Shown: in pieces, positions 9,363-17,101 of the stretch
How the letters are laid out: every line of letters starts with the position of its first letter
How positions within the stretch are numbered: position 1 is the stretch's first letter
Assembly: GCF_010468565.1 (NCBI RefSeq)
Contig: NZ_WUEG01000008.1
Location: forward strand, 124,001-188,000
From: Allomuricauda sp. TY007
GTDB taxonomy: Bacteria > Bacteroidota > Bacteroidia > Flavobacteriales > Flavobacteriaceae
Reading direction: 5' to 3'
Length of the DNA stretch: 64,000 nucleotides
Translations under genes and position numbers: made by a program
The notes under the pieces: model-generated
The model's input: the letters and a program-made list of their open reading frames with translations, nothing else
Told to the model about the DNA's origin: nothing
The model's database searches: none

Positions 9363-10061
9363 CTATAGTATTCCTTTGTCCGCAAAACTCAGGTATTGGT
9401 TTTGGGCCAAAATCAAATGGTCCAAAATCTTTATATCCAAAGCTTCTGATGCCACTTTTAATTTTTGTGTAATCTGTTTGTCGGCAGCACTTGGCTGTAA
9501 AGTTCCCGATGGATGGTTATGGGCCAAAATAATTCCAACGGCCCCGAGTTCCAAAGCCTGTTTCAGCACCAATCGTACATCCACCAAAGTTCCCGTAATA
9601 CCACCTTTGCTGAGCTGTGCCTTGTGTACAACCTTGTTGGAATTGTTAAGGTATACAATCCAGAACTCTTCGTGCTGCAATTCCCCTACCAATGGATACA
9701 ATAGTTCGTAGGCATCGTGGCTGCTCTGTATTTTAACGATTTTTGAAGTATTCTCCAACCGTCTTCTTCTACCAACCTCCAAGGCTGCAGCGATGCTTAC
9801 CGCTTTTGCTTCACCAATTCCTTTGAACCGCATCAATTGGTTTACCGACAGTTTCCCGAGCTCGTTCAAATTATGGTTTACGGAAGCTAGTATGCGCTTG
9901 GAAAGTTCCACGGCACTCTCGTCCCTACTTCCCGATCCAATCAAAATAGCGATCAACTCGGCATCGGACAGTACAAAACTGCCCTTTTGCACCAATTTCT
10001 CCCTGGGCCGATCATCATCTGCCCAGTTTTTAATGGAAAAGGAAGCTAGTTTTTCTTGCAT
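9363..10061 (-). CDS. radC: RadC family JAB/MPN-domain protein
   Basis: 232 aa, normal length. An N-terminal helix-hairpin-helix region (about 60-90, LMRFKGIGEAKAVSIAAA) is followed by the MPN domain with the JAMM zinc motif: HNHPSG at 181-186 and Asp194 in SAAD. The PREKL motif near residue 20 is also conserved. RadC proteins were once called DNA repair proteins; the biochemical role is unresolved, and the zinc site suggests a metalloprotease or nuclease-like activity. The stop lies 3 bases upstream of the deacetylase-like gene, so the two are in one transcript. Confidence 0.93.
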   Translation of the reverse strand: MQEKLASFSIKNWADDDRPREKLVQKGSFVLSDAELIAILIGSGSRDESAVELSKRILASVNHNLNELGKLSVNQLMRFKGIGEAKAVSIAAALEVGRRRRLENTSKIVKIQSSHDAYELLYPLVGELQHEEFWIVYLNNSNKVVHKAQLSKGGITGTLVDVRLVLKQALELGAVGIILAHNHPSGTLQPSAADKQITQKLKVASEALDIKILDHLILAQNQYLSFADKGIL

Positions 10062-10114
10062 GGGCTAAAGATAGGAGAATAATTTTATGTAATTTTCAAT
10101 ATAAATCCTTCATT

Positions 10115-10567
10115 ATGAAATCCCTTTTCAACACTGAGGCACACAAGGAAATCGTATCACGCATCGATCAACTTTCGGAATCTTCAAAAAGGCAGTGGGG
10201 CAAAATGGAGGTGGGTCAAATGCTCCATCATTGTCAATATCCCTTAAAAATATCTTTAGGGCGGCACAATCCCAACAACAAACCTAATTTTATATTGAAG
10301 GTCATGGGCAAATTCTTTAAAAAGAGCTTGTACAACGATAAGCTTTGGCGTAAAGGACTTCCCACGGCCAAAGGTTTAAAAGTAGTGGACGATAAAAATT
10401 TTGATGAAGAAAAGAAAGTGCTAGTGGGCCTAATCAATGATTTCCACAAAGAAAAAGGTAAAAAAGAATGGGACCCGCATCCCGTATTTGGCACTTTTAC
10501 TCCCAAACAATGGGGACAGATGCAATACAAGCATTTGGATCATCATTTAAGGCAATTTGGGGTTTAG
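10115..10567 (+). CDS. DUF1569 domain-containing protein (DinB-like fold)
   Basis: 150 aa. It starts MKSLFNTEAHKEIVSRID and contains WGKMEVGQMLHHCQ (about 28-42) and WGQMQYKHLDHHLRQFG at the C-terminus. These His-containing helices are characteristic of DUF1569, a member of the DinB/YfiT four-helix-bundle clan in which His residues bind a metal. Enzymatic role unknown; thiol-dependent transferase activities occur in the wider clan. It is divergent from radC and ends 3 bases before the convergent Mur-ligase-like gene. Confidence 0.85.
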   Translation: MKSLFNTEAHKEIVSRIDQLSESSKRQWGKMEVGQMLHHCQYPLKISLGRHNPNNKPNFILKVMGKFFKKSLYNDKLWRKGLPTAKGLKVVDDKNFDEEKKVLVGLINDFHKEKGKKEWDPHPVFGTFTPKQWGQMQYKHLDHHLRQFGV

Positions 10568-10570
10568 CTA

Positions 10571-11464
10571 CTATTGATAAGTGGCCATAGCTTCGTAAAA
10601 TTCCACTTCGTCAATTCCCATTTGCTGACAAATCCACTTGGCACCTGCCATATTTCTTAAATCGGTGATCTCTGAAATTTCCAAGGGCATTTCACCATCT
10701 GGCGTGTCCAAAAATACTTCACCATCCACTTTTTGATACTCTGGGGTTCCATATGGAAACTTTCTGATAGGGTTTTCGGATGATTCCACAAGTTGTTTTA
10801 CTTCGGCATCCTCATCATAATAGGTAATGCTTCCACCTTTTACAATACTATCCACAAAAATACCGTACTGTTCCGCGCAAGTCTCGAAATTGGTGTAAAA
10901 ACCACCTTCTTTAAATGCAATATCGCTCAATAGAGCAATGTTGGGTTGATACTTATGAAATTGTGGTTCGGTATCAATAACGGATGAAGGTGTATCTCCT
11001 CCTTCAATGACAATAAAGTCGTTTTCTTCTGATAGATGGATTCCATTGGGAGATGTCACAGCATAATCCACTTCAATTTCGTTATAGTCGAGCACGTGCA
11101 AAATCATTGAGGTTAGCCTTGCAGTATTTTCACTCCCCGCCACTACCACACGTGTTTTGTATCTGTTCAGTTCGAACAATAATTCTGGGTAAGATACCAA
11201 TCTGAGGTTAAGCTCTCTTGCCTTGACCAACTCCGGATTGTCTTCCTCCACGGTGGCACCCAAGACAACCACATCCAATTGATCATTGATTTTATCGGAA
11301 AACCATCCTTCGCCTTCAGTTTGCAATCCCTGTTCTTGCATTATGGTCTTTAGGGATTCATCAAACACCGCATCGCTGCCCGTTACGGTTTCGCCTTTTT
11401 TGTGCAATGCAATGGCCAAGTTGTACATCTGTACCTCGCCTAAACCTATAAAATGTACCTGCAT
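10571..11464 (-). CDS. Truncated, P-loop-less Mur ligase paralogue (Mpl-like)
   Basis: 297 aa. The sequence matches the first two thirds of flavobacterial UDP-N-acetylmuramate:tripeptide ligase (Mpl): FIGLGEVQMYNLAIALHKKG at the N-terminal Rossmann domain, then ENPIRKFPYGTPEY and DTPDGEMPLE. Two features are wrong for an enzyme. Where the ATP-binding P-loop should read GSHGKTT it reads GSENTARLTSM (about 114-124), so Gly, Lys and both Thr are lost. The protein also ends at EFYEAMATYQ, just where the third (ligase) domain should begin; a normal Mpl has about 450 residues. The reading frame is intact, so a non-catalytic sugar-nucleotide-binding protein is possible. The family alignment is from memory. 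Confidence 0.75.
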   Translation of the reverse strand: MQVHFIGLGEVQMYNLAIALHKKGETVTGSDAVFDESLKTIMQEQGLQTEGEGWFSDKINDQLDVVVLGATVEEDNPELVKARELNLRLVSYPELLFELNRYKTRVVVAGSENTARLTSMILHVLDYNEIEVDYAVTSPNGIHLSEENDFIVIEGGDTPSSVIDTEPQFHKYQPNIALLSDIAFKEGGFYTNFETCAEQYGIFVDSIVKGGSITYYDEDAEVKQLVESSENPIRKFPYGTPEYQKVDGEVFLDTPDGEMPLEISEITDLRNMAGAKWICQQMGIDEVEFYEAMATYQ

Positions 11465-11560
11465 CAGTTCAATTTAGGATTCAAAAATAGCCAAAGCTGA
11501 AACCATTGCAAACATGGAAGCTCTATATTAATTTTTATCTTGGTGCTAAATTTGAGAACC

Positions 11561-11872
11561 ATGAACCTATCAGAAATAGAACCACGGGAAATAATGCCCG
11601 GTTACCACGGAAAGTTGGTCCACGGAGAACGGATGAGCTGGGTGTTTTGGGATGTGGAGCAAAATGCGGAAGTGCCAGAACACCAACACGATCATGAACA
11701 AATCATGCACGTAGTGGAAGGAACATTTGAGTTTACCCTAAACGGAGAAAAAGGAACCTACACCAGTGGGGACATTGTAGTAATCCCTTCCAACGCTCCA
11801 CATAGTGGAAAAGCATTGACCCCATGCAAATTAATGGACATTTTTAGTCCCACAAGAGATGAATACCGATAA
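11561..11872 (+). CDS. Cupin domain-containing protein
   Basis: 103 aa from the ATG at 11561; a TTG seven codons upstream is less likely. It is a single small cupin barrel: cupin motif 1 is PEHQHDHEQIMHVVEG (near 45-60, with three His as metal ligands) and motif 2 is IPSNAPHSGKAL (near 78-90). A Glu/His-ligated metal site is expected. The stop is two bases before the ATG of the SDR gene, so the two form an operon. A role in processing a small ligand together with the SDR is inference. Confidence 0.88.
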   Translation: MNLSEIEPREIMPGYHGKLVHGERMSWVFWDVEQNAEVPEHQHDHEQIMHVVEGTFEFTLNGEKGTYTSGDIVVIPSNAPHSGKALTPCKLMDIFSPTRDEYR

Positions 11873-11874
11873 CC

Positions 11875-12660
11875 ATGAACATATCACTAAAAGGAAAAAA
11901 TGCTCTCGTAGGAGGTAGTAGCAAAGGAATTGGAGAAGCCATCGCGCGGCAACTGGCCGAAAGTGGCGCCAGCGTAACGCTTATGGCGCGAAGTGAGGGA
12001 CGGATGCAGGATTTAATTGATGAAATGGACAGCACCCAAGGGCAAAAACACCAATACCTGTCCGTTGATTTTACCAATTTTGAGGAGTACAAAGCAAAAA
12101 TATCAGCTTTCTTCGAGACCAATACCGTAGACATTTTGGTAAACAACACCCAAGGTCCCGAAGGTGGAGGTGCCTTGGAAAAGAACGTTGAGGATTATCA
12201 AAATGCCTTTGACCTCTTATTCAAATCGGTGGTGTACACTACTGAACTTGCCCTGAAACATATGCAGAAAAACAAATGGGGCAGAATTATAAACATTGCA
12301 TCCATATCGGTAAAGGAACCTTTGAATTATTTGGCGCTTTCCAACACCATTCGGGCTGCGGTGGTCACTTGGGCCAAAAGTTTGGCTTACGACGTTGCCA
12401 AAGATGGCATTACCGTGAACAGTACCTTGACGGGCTATTTTGATACCGATCGTATCGCGCAATTGAACTCCAAAAAAGCGGAAAAATTAGGAATTTCCCC
12501 AGATGAGGTGCGTGCCAACATGGAAGAACAGGTTCCTGTAAAACGGATAGGCGATCCTAAGGAGTATGGTTATTTAGTGGCATTTTTGGCCTCGGAACAA
12601 GCCGCTTTCATTACCGGAACCAATATTCCCATTGATGGAGGACTGCTAAAATCTCTTTAA
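11875..12660 (+). CDS. SDR family NAD(P)-dependent oxidoreductase
   Basis: 261 aa classical short-chain dehydrogenase. The cofactor motif is GGSSKGIGEAIA (12-23), with NNTQGP in place of the usual NNAG, catalytic Ser in INIASISV near 142, and IPIDGG at the C-terminus. The usual active-site Tyr-x3-Lys is altered: the segment reads NYLALSNTIRAAV, so Tyr is present at NYLAL but the Lys position is not obvious. Related 3-oxoacyl-ACP-reductase-like proteins show the same NTIRA variation (from memory). Operon with the cupin gene. Substrate unknown. Confidence 0.85.
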   Translation: MNISLKGKNALVGGSSKGIGEAIARQLAESGASVTLMARSEGRMQDLIDEMDSTQGQKHQYLSVDFTNFEEYKAKISAFFETNTVDILVNNTQGPEGGGALEKNVEDYQNAFDLLFKSVVYTTELALKHMQKNKWGRIINIASISVKEPLNYLALSNTIRAAVVTWAKSLAYDVAKDGITVNSTLTGYFDTDRIAQLNSKKAEKLGISPDEVRANMEEQVPVKRIGDPKEYGYLVAFLASEQAAFITGTNIPIDGGLLKSL

Positions 12661-12753
12661 AAAACTGATTTATAACAAATTAAACCTTATAAAAACTATC
12701 AGATATTCATTTTTTGAATACTTTTATTGAGTAACCAATAAAAATTCAACTCT

Positions 12754-13131
12754 ATGAATTCAAAAGTTTTTTTGGTGGTCCGCATACTTTTGGGGCTTTT
12801 TGTCCTAGTGTTCGGACTAAACAAGTTTTTAAACTTTCTACCTGCGGGTGGCGAAATGCCCGAAGCGGTCATGAACTATTTTGGTGCCCTGTCATCCACT
12901 TACACCCTAAAATTAGTGGCCGTGGTCGAGGTATTAACCGGGCTTGCCCTGATCTTTAACAAGTATGGCGCCCTCATGGCGTTAATTTTGATGAGCGTTG
13001 CCGTAAACGCTGTTTTGTTCCACATCACGCTCTCGCCAGATGGCCTTCCCCCCGCTCTTGCCCTACTGATATTGAACATTGCAGTTCTGTATGGGTACAA
13101 GGATAGGTATAAGGAACTATTAAGGGCCTAA
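12754..13131 (+). CDS. DoxX family small membrane protein
   Basis: 125 aa with four transmembrane helices (about 5-25, 45-67, 70-90, 100-117). The first helix carries the RILLGLFVLVFGLNKF signature of DoxX/DoxD proteins, and AVVEVLTGLALI follows in the second. DoxX proteins are inner-membrane proteins, some tied to quinone or thiol redox; the specific role here is unknown. It has its own intergenic region (93 bases) after the SDR gene and a strong terminator behind it. Confidence 0.85.
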   Translation: MNSKVFLVVRILLGLFVLVFGLNKFLNFLPAGGEMPEAVMNYFGALSSTYTLKLVAVVEVLTGLALIFNKYGALMALILMSVAVNAVLFHITLSPDGLPPALALLILNIAVLYGYKDRYKELLRA

Positions 13132-13155
13132 AACAAAAAGACAGCTTTCTGTCTA
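13132..13155 (-). terminator. Rho-independent terminator of the LytTR regulator operon
   Basis: Read on the minus strand, the stem AAGACAG/CTGTCTT with a short loop is followed by TTTGTTTT. It lies beyond the stop of the LytTR gene and ends at the doxX stop. Confidence 0.7.
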
Positions 13156-13160
13156 TATGG

Positions 13161-13197
13161 GCACCCACCTGCCGAACGGACAGGTGGGCGCTTTTTT
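13161..13197 (+). terminator. Rho-independent terminator after the DoxX gene
   Basis: A GC-rich stem CCCACCTG/CAGGTGGG around a loop containing CCG/CGG is followed by six T at 13192-13197. It lies back-to-back with the minus-strand terminator. Confidence 0.85.
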
Positions 13198-13921
13198 ATA
13201 AACTCATACGATCTTTAAAAATGTAGGATTGTCTGCGGGACACCTCCACTTCTTCTCCGTTTTTTAGGGTAAGCTTTAGTTTGCCATTGAACCATGGTAC
13301 CACATTTTCTATATAGTTGGTATTGACAATTTGCTGTCGGTTCGCCCTGAAAAAAGAATCTTCCGGCAATTTTTCCTCTACTTGGTTAAGTGACTTGTAC
13401 AACATGGGTTTCTTGTCATCAAAGAATACACGGGTGTAATTGCCCACAATTTCGAACAAGCAAATATCGCCTATCTTCACCAACCAACAAGATTCGCCAT
13501 CCTTTATAAAAATTTGACTGTTCTCCGTTAGTTTTTTATCTGTGGATGTGTTTTCTTGCTTGTACGCCATCTTGGCGCGAACCTTTTCCAAAGCCATATC
13601 AAAGCGTTTATTGCTCACGGGCTTTAGCAAATAATCCAAGGCATTGTACTCAAAGGATTTTATGGCATACTCATCGTAAGCCGTGGTAAAAACGGTAATT
13701 GGAACATCGTCCAGCATCTCCAAAAGATCAAAACCATCCTTTTCGGGCATATTGATGTCAAGGAATAATAAATCCGGGGATTCGGAATCGATAAGTTCCG
13801 CACCTTCATCTACGTTGCTTGCTTCCCCCACCAACTCTAAATCATCGTGTAATTTAATGAGTTCCTTGAGCTCATTACGAGCCAATCTGGAGTCTTCAAC
13901 TATTACCGCTCTGATCTTCAT
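13196..13921 (-). CDS. LytTR-type response regulator
   Basis: 241 aa. N-terminal receiver domain (1-120): VEDSR acidic pocket near 9-13, phosphoacceptor Asp in LLFLDINMPEKDG near 56, and Lys in LDYLLKPV near 105. C-terminal LytTR DNA-binding domain (about 140-241), with FFRANRQQIVN and the final VSRRQSYIFKDR. It is the cognate regulator of the LytS-type kinase: the kinase stop overlaps this ATG by 4 bases. LytTR domains bind direct-repeat sites; the targets are not visible. Confidence 0.93.
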   Translation of the reverse strand: MKIRAVIVEDSRLARNELKELIKLHDDLELVGEASNVDEGAELIDSESPDLLFLDINMPEKDGFDLLEMLDDVPITVFTTAYDEYAIKSFEYNALDYLLKPVSNKRFDMALEKVRAKMAYKQENTSTDKKLTENSQIFIKDGESCWLVKIGDICLFEIVGNYTRVFFDDKKPMLYKSLNQVEEKLPEDSFFRANRQQIVNTNYIENVVPWFNGKLKLTLKNGEEVEVSRRQSYIFKDRMSL

Positions 13922-14976
13922 ACCAAGGGAATTATGATTTGTGCCACTACTTCATCCGATACTTCTTCCAATTTAAAGGACGCACTATCGGCATACAACA
14001 ACTTTAAGCGCTGTTCGATGTTTTTCAATCCCAGTTTGGTGGAATCCTTCGAAATATTCAGTTTTCCCGTATTCCGCACCTCAATGAACAAATCGTTGTT
14101 CTTCTTGAAGATGGCCAACAGAATCCGGCCGCCATTTTTAAGGTTGGAAATACCGTGCTTGACTGCATTTTCTATCAGTAATTGAATGATCATGGGCGGA
14201 ATCCTAAGGTCCAATGTATTCTCCTCTACCTGTTTTACAAACTCCAAACGATCCTCGAACTGTATTTTAGACAGGTCGATATAGTTATCCACTACCTCCA
14301 ATTCTTCACGAACGGGGATATCGTTAATGTTGTTCTTAGTAAGGGAGTATCGAATAATCTCGGAGAGCTTGGTGAGCATTTCCCTAGATTTTTCCACATC
14401 TTCCAGCATTAAACCACGTATATTGTTGAGGCTATTGAACATAAAGTGTGGGTTGATTTGTCCTTTTAAGGTGTTTAACTGAGCTTGTTTCAAGCTAGTG
14501 TTCAACTCCAACCGCTCTATCCTGTTCTGATTTAGTTTTAAAAGCAGTTTGATGACCAAATAGGTAATTGCCCAAGCCCCGACCAAAAAGACCGAATTAA
14601 GTACTTGCACCATGATTTTGTCATAGCCTTCGAACATGTGCAATTCCGTCTCTGTCAGTTCTGGACCAAATTTTATGTAGATATATCCGAAAAATACATT
14701 TAAAAGCCCAAAAATTGTAGAAGCCACCAAGGTGGACACAATAATTTTAATGACTTCTTTGCCTCCGAAAGAATCAAAATGTACATTTCTTTTAAGGTAC
14801 CAGCGCAGCATCGAAGTGGAGAAAATACCTATAAAAATTCCGACGACCACCGAAAAAATGGTCATCTCTATACTAATATTCTGGGGAATCAACGCTGCTA
14901 TGGAGTTAATAAAACCCCACCCCAATAATTGAAGGGTCCAAAATGCTATATTTCTTTTACGAGAACTTAATTCCAT
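13918..14976 (-). CDS. LytS-type sensor histidine kinase
   Basis: 352 aa. Four transmembrane helices occupy residues 10-150 (about 12-30, 38-58, 78-105, 120-145). They are followed by a short coiled coil and the His_kinase domain, with the phospho-His in INPHFMFNSLNNIR near 175 and an HATPase_c domain with ENAVKHGI (N-box) near 270 and GLKNIEQRL near 325. There is no separate extracellular ligand domain, so sensing should occur in the membrane or short loops. It forms an operon with the LytTR regulator. A 15-bp palindrome sits in its promoter. Confidence 0.92.
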   Translation of the reverse strand: MELSSRKRNIAFWTLQLLGWGFINSIAALIPQNISIEMTIFSVVVGIFIGIFSTSMLRWYLKRNVHFDSFGGKEVIKIIVSTLVASTIFGLLNVFFGYIYIKFGPELTETELHMFEGYDKIMVQVLNSVFLVGAWAITYLVIKLLLKLNQNRIERLELNTSLKQAQLNTLKGQINPHFMFNSLNNIRGLMLEDVEKSREMLTKLSEIIRYSLTKNNINDIPVREELEVVDNYIDLSKIQFEDRLEFVKQVEENTLDLRIPPMIIQLLIENAVKHGISNLKNGGRILLAIFKKNNDLFIEVRNTGKLNISKDSTKLGLKNIEQRLKLLYADSASFKLEEVSDEVVAQIIIPLV

Positions 14977-14996
14977 TCCATTGGGCCAGATTTGCC

Positions 14997-15026
14997 CAAA
15001 TTTACATTAAACCAATACAGTATTGG
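14997..15026 (-). promoter_or_regulatory. Candidate promoter (-7 TAAATTTG) with palindromic operator upstream of the LytS kinase gene
   Basis: On the minus strand TAAATTTG (15004 to 14997) matches the Bacteroidota -7 consensus TAnnTTTG, 20 bases before the kinase ATG. Seven bases upstream of it lies a perfect 15-bp palindrome CCAATACAGTATTGG (15012-15026), where a repressor could block the promoter. No clear -33 TTG is seen at consensus spacing. Confidence 0.45.
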
Positions 15027-15031
15027 CTATA

Positions 15032-15241
15032 CTAGGGTTTTTGTACCGATTTTCTTTTAAAAGGGTTGCAACACGCCTTTTTCTGAGGTAGAAATGCAAT
15101 CCACATCATGGTTATGCCCGAATAGAAAAATGGAAAGTATTCCATGTATTCCCACGCATTGAATCTTCCGAAAATCCCTATTAGTAAGCTAAGGATCCCC
15201 ATGGCAAAAACAACTTTTTGTGTTGTGTTCAGCTTTCTCAT
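15032..15241 (-). CDS. Small membrane protein of unknown function
   Basis: 69 aa with two transmembrane helices (about 8-25 and 33-50) and a basic C-terminus containing CCNPF. It lies just upstream of the LytS kinase gene on the same strand, with a 55-base gap that holds the kinase's own promoter candidate. The codon pattern and the plausible N-terminus MRKLNTTQKVVFAMGIL support a real gene. Function unknown. Confidence 0.6.
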   Translation of the reverse strand: MRKLNTTQKVVFAMGILSLLIGIFGRFNAWEYMEYFPFFYSGITMMWIAFLPQKKACCNPFKRKSVQKP

Positions 15242-15477
15242 ATTAATGAATTTTGTGACTGTTCGGACAGATTATAAAATAATACTTACTAAAAGTGAAA
15301 TAATCAATTTGGCTAGTGCTATCATAACTTTTGTGTTTTAGAATTTATTTCTGAAGCTAAAATACAGGACCTCTCTTGCCTGATGAAGTGATTTATGACA
15401 AGTGGTAATTTTGCCCGACCGAACGGTAAAATCATTAAATTTTGGCTAAAAAACCCGTAACAAACTGGTTTTAAAGG

Positions 15478-16002
15478 CTATTTCACCTTTGGGGGAAATT
15501 TGGAAAATACCTTTTTTACCAGGTTCCTAAGTTTGTCCTCCCTAACACTGGGAGAAGCATTTTCCCGGAATCCGCTCTCGGCCACAGCCTGCCAAACAAG
15601 GGCATCCCTTTGTGCATCCACCAAATCGAACTGAATGCTGCGCTGCATGTTGGAACCGCCCAAGGGCAATCCTACGGATATACCCCCACCTACATTTCTG
15701 CCACCGCCACCAATTCCCACCCCTACATTGTTACTGGGCGCACTCCTGTATTCATTGCTCATGATGTTGATGAAGAGTTCCGGTTCCTCGGCCAAACGGT
15801 AACCCCTGGCTTTTAAGGTTGAATCCATAGCGCGAAGCAATCTTTTTTCATCCAATTGGCTCAGCCCAGATTTCATGTCCGAATAATAATTGTAAGTGGA
15901 ATAACTTGAAAAATCGACCGCCTTATCGTAGTCATAATTTACCTTAACGGAGCTACAAGACATTAGTGCCGACACCAATAGTATGGAAAATAAATAACGC
16001 AT
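15478..16002 (-). CDS. DUF4136 domain-containing lipoprotein
   Basis: 174 aa. Lipoprotein signal MRYLFSILLVSALMSC (Cys16). The DUF4136 pattern is clear: VNYDYDKAVDFSSYSTYNY at the start, RLLRAMDSTLKARGYRL near 60, a Gly-rich stretch (VGIGGGGRNVGGG near 95-108), and LVWQAVAESGF near 137. Located in the outer or inner membrane leaflet facing the periplasm. Biochemical role unknown; the family is widespread in Bacteroidota and Proteobacteria. Confidence 0.88.
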   Translation of the reverse strand: MRYLFSILLVSALMSCSSVKVNYDYDKAVDFSSYSTYNYYSDMKSGLSQLDEKRLLRAMDSTLKARGYRLAEEPELFINIMSNEYRSAPSNNVGVGIGGGGRNVGGGISVGLPLGGSNMQRSIQFDLVDAQRDALVWQAVAESGFRENASPSVREDKLRNLVKKVFSKFPPKVK

Positions 16003-16066
16003 GATGGGTCTTTTGGGTTCTCCTAAATTTAATCAATAAATTGATTAGATGGCAGATAGTGAGCCG

Positions 16067-17068
16067 CTATTCGTTCAATAGCTTCCAAAGTCTGTCCTTA
16101 AGTTGTTGAATTCCCAATCCGCTGACGGAAGATATAAACATGTAAGGCACATCTTTAAAATCCTCTTTCATGTCCTCATCCATTTCATCAATAAGTTCCT
16201 GGTCCAGCATATCGCATTTGGAAATAACCACCAATCGCCCCTTATCCAACAATTCTGGATTGTATCGTCTCAACTCGTCTAAAAGAATATGGTATTCTTG
16301 ACTGATGTCCTTACTATCGGCAGGAATCAAGAACAACAATGTGGCATTGCGCTCAATATGGCGCAAAAAATAGTGCCCCAGTCCCTTGCCTTCGGCAGCA
16401 CCTTCAATAATTCCGGGGATATCTGCCATCACAAAACTCTGAAAGTCCCGGTATTCCACAATGCCCAAATTAGGCTTTAGGGTAGTAAATTCGTAATTGG
16501 CGATTTTAGGCTTGGCCGAGGTCATTACCGAAAGTAACGTTGACTTCCCCGCATTGGGAAAACCTACCAGTCCAACGTCCGCTAAGACTTTAAGTTCAAG
16601 GGTCAAATGGCCCTCTTGCCCCTTAATACCGGGCTGGGCATACCTCGGGGTTTGATTGGTAGCACTTTTAAAATGCCAATTGCCCAATCCGCCCATGCCG
16701 CCTTCCAGTACAATTTTTTCTTCGCCGTCCTCAGTAATCTCAAAAAGTATCTCGTTGGTTTCGGTATCCCTTACCACGGTGCCCAAAGGCACTTCCAAAT
16801 ACACATCCTCTCCATCGGCCCCAGTGCTACGGCTTTTGCTCCCGTGCTCTCCGTGGCCTGCTTTAAAATGCTTTTTAAACTTGAAATGGACCAGCGTCCA
16901 CAAGTTTTTGTTCCCTTTGACTATAACATGACCTCCACGACCACCATCACCACCATCGGGACCACCTTTGGCCACATATTTTTCGCGACGTAAATGCGCA
17001 GAACCCTTACCTCCGTTTCCGGAAGAAATGTGCACCTTTACATAATCGACAAAATTTCCTTCGGTCAT
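16067..17068 (-). CDS. obgE: Obg family GTPase
   Basis: 333 aa. The Gly-rich OBG fold (1-158: [25 protein letters not shown] and further GG repeats) is followed by the G domain: G1 GFPNAGKST near 167, G2/switch I in [13 protein letters not shown]3 [16 protein letters not shown] near 213, and G4 SKCDML near 283. There is no C-terminal OCT extension, normal for Bacteroidota. It binds the 50S subunit and takes part in ribosome assembly and stress control. The next gene upstream is the hpt-adk fusion on the same strand (33-base gap), a pairing often seen for adk and obg in this family. Confidence 0.95.
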   Translation of the reverse strand: MTEGNFVDYVKVHISSGNGGKGSAHLRREKYVAKGGPDGGDGGRGGHVIVKGNKNLWTLVHFKFKKHFKAGHGEHGSKSRSTGADGEDVYLEVPLGTVVRDTETNEILFEITEDGEEKIVLEGGMGGLGNWHFKSATNQTPRYAQPGIKGQEGHLTLELKVLADVGLVGFPNAGKSTLLSVMTSAKPKIANYEFTTLKPNLGIVEYRDFQSFVMADIPGIIEGAAEGKGLGHYFLRHIERNATLLFLIPADSKDISQEYHILLDELRRYNPELLDKGRLVVISKCDMLDQELIDEMDEDMKEDFKDVPYMFISSVSGLGIQQLKDRLWKLLNE

Positions 17069-17101
17069 ATTCTAATATAAAAAGTCTTTGTTTGGAATCA
17101 A

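Noticed and set aside
11547..11554. TAAATTTG as promoter of the cupin gene
   Set aside because: Only six bases separate it from the ATG, too close for a normal leader.
13139..13197. Attachment site or mobile-element end
   Set aside because: The two neighbouring hairpins are explained as back-to-back terminators of convergent genes.
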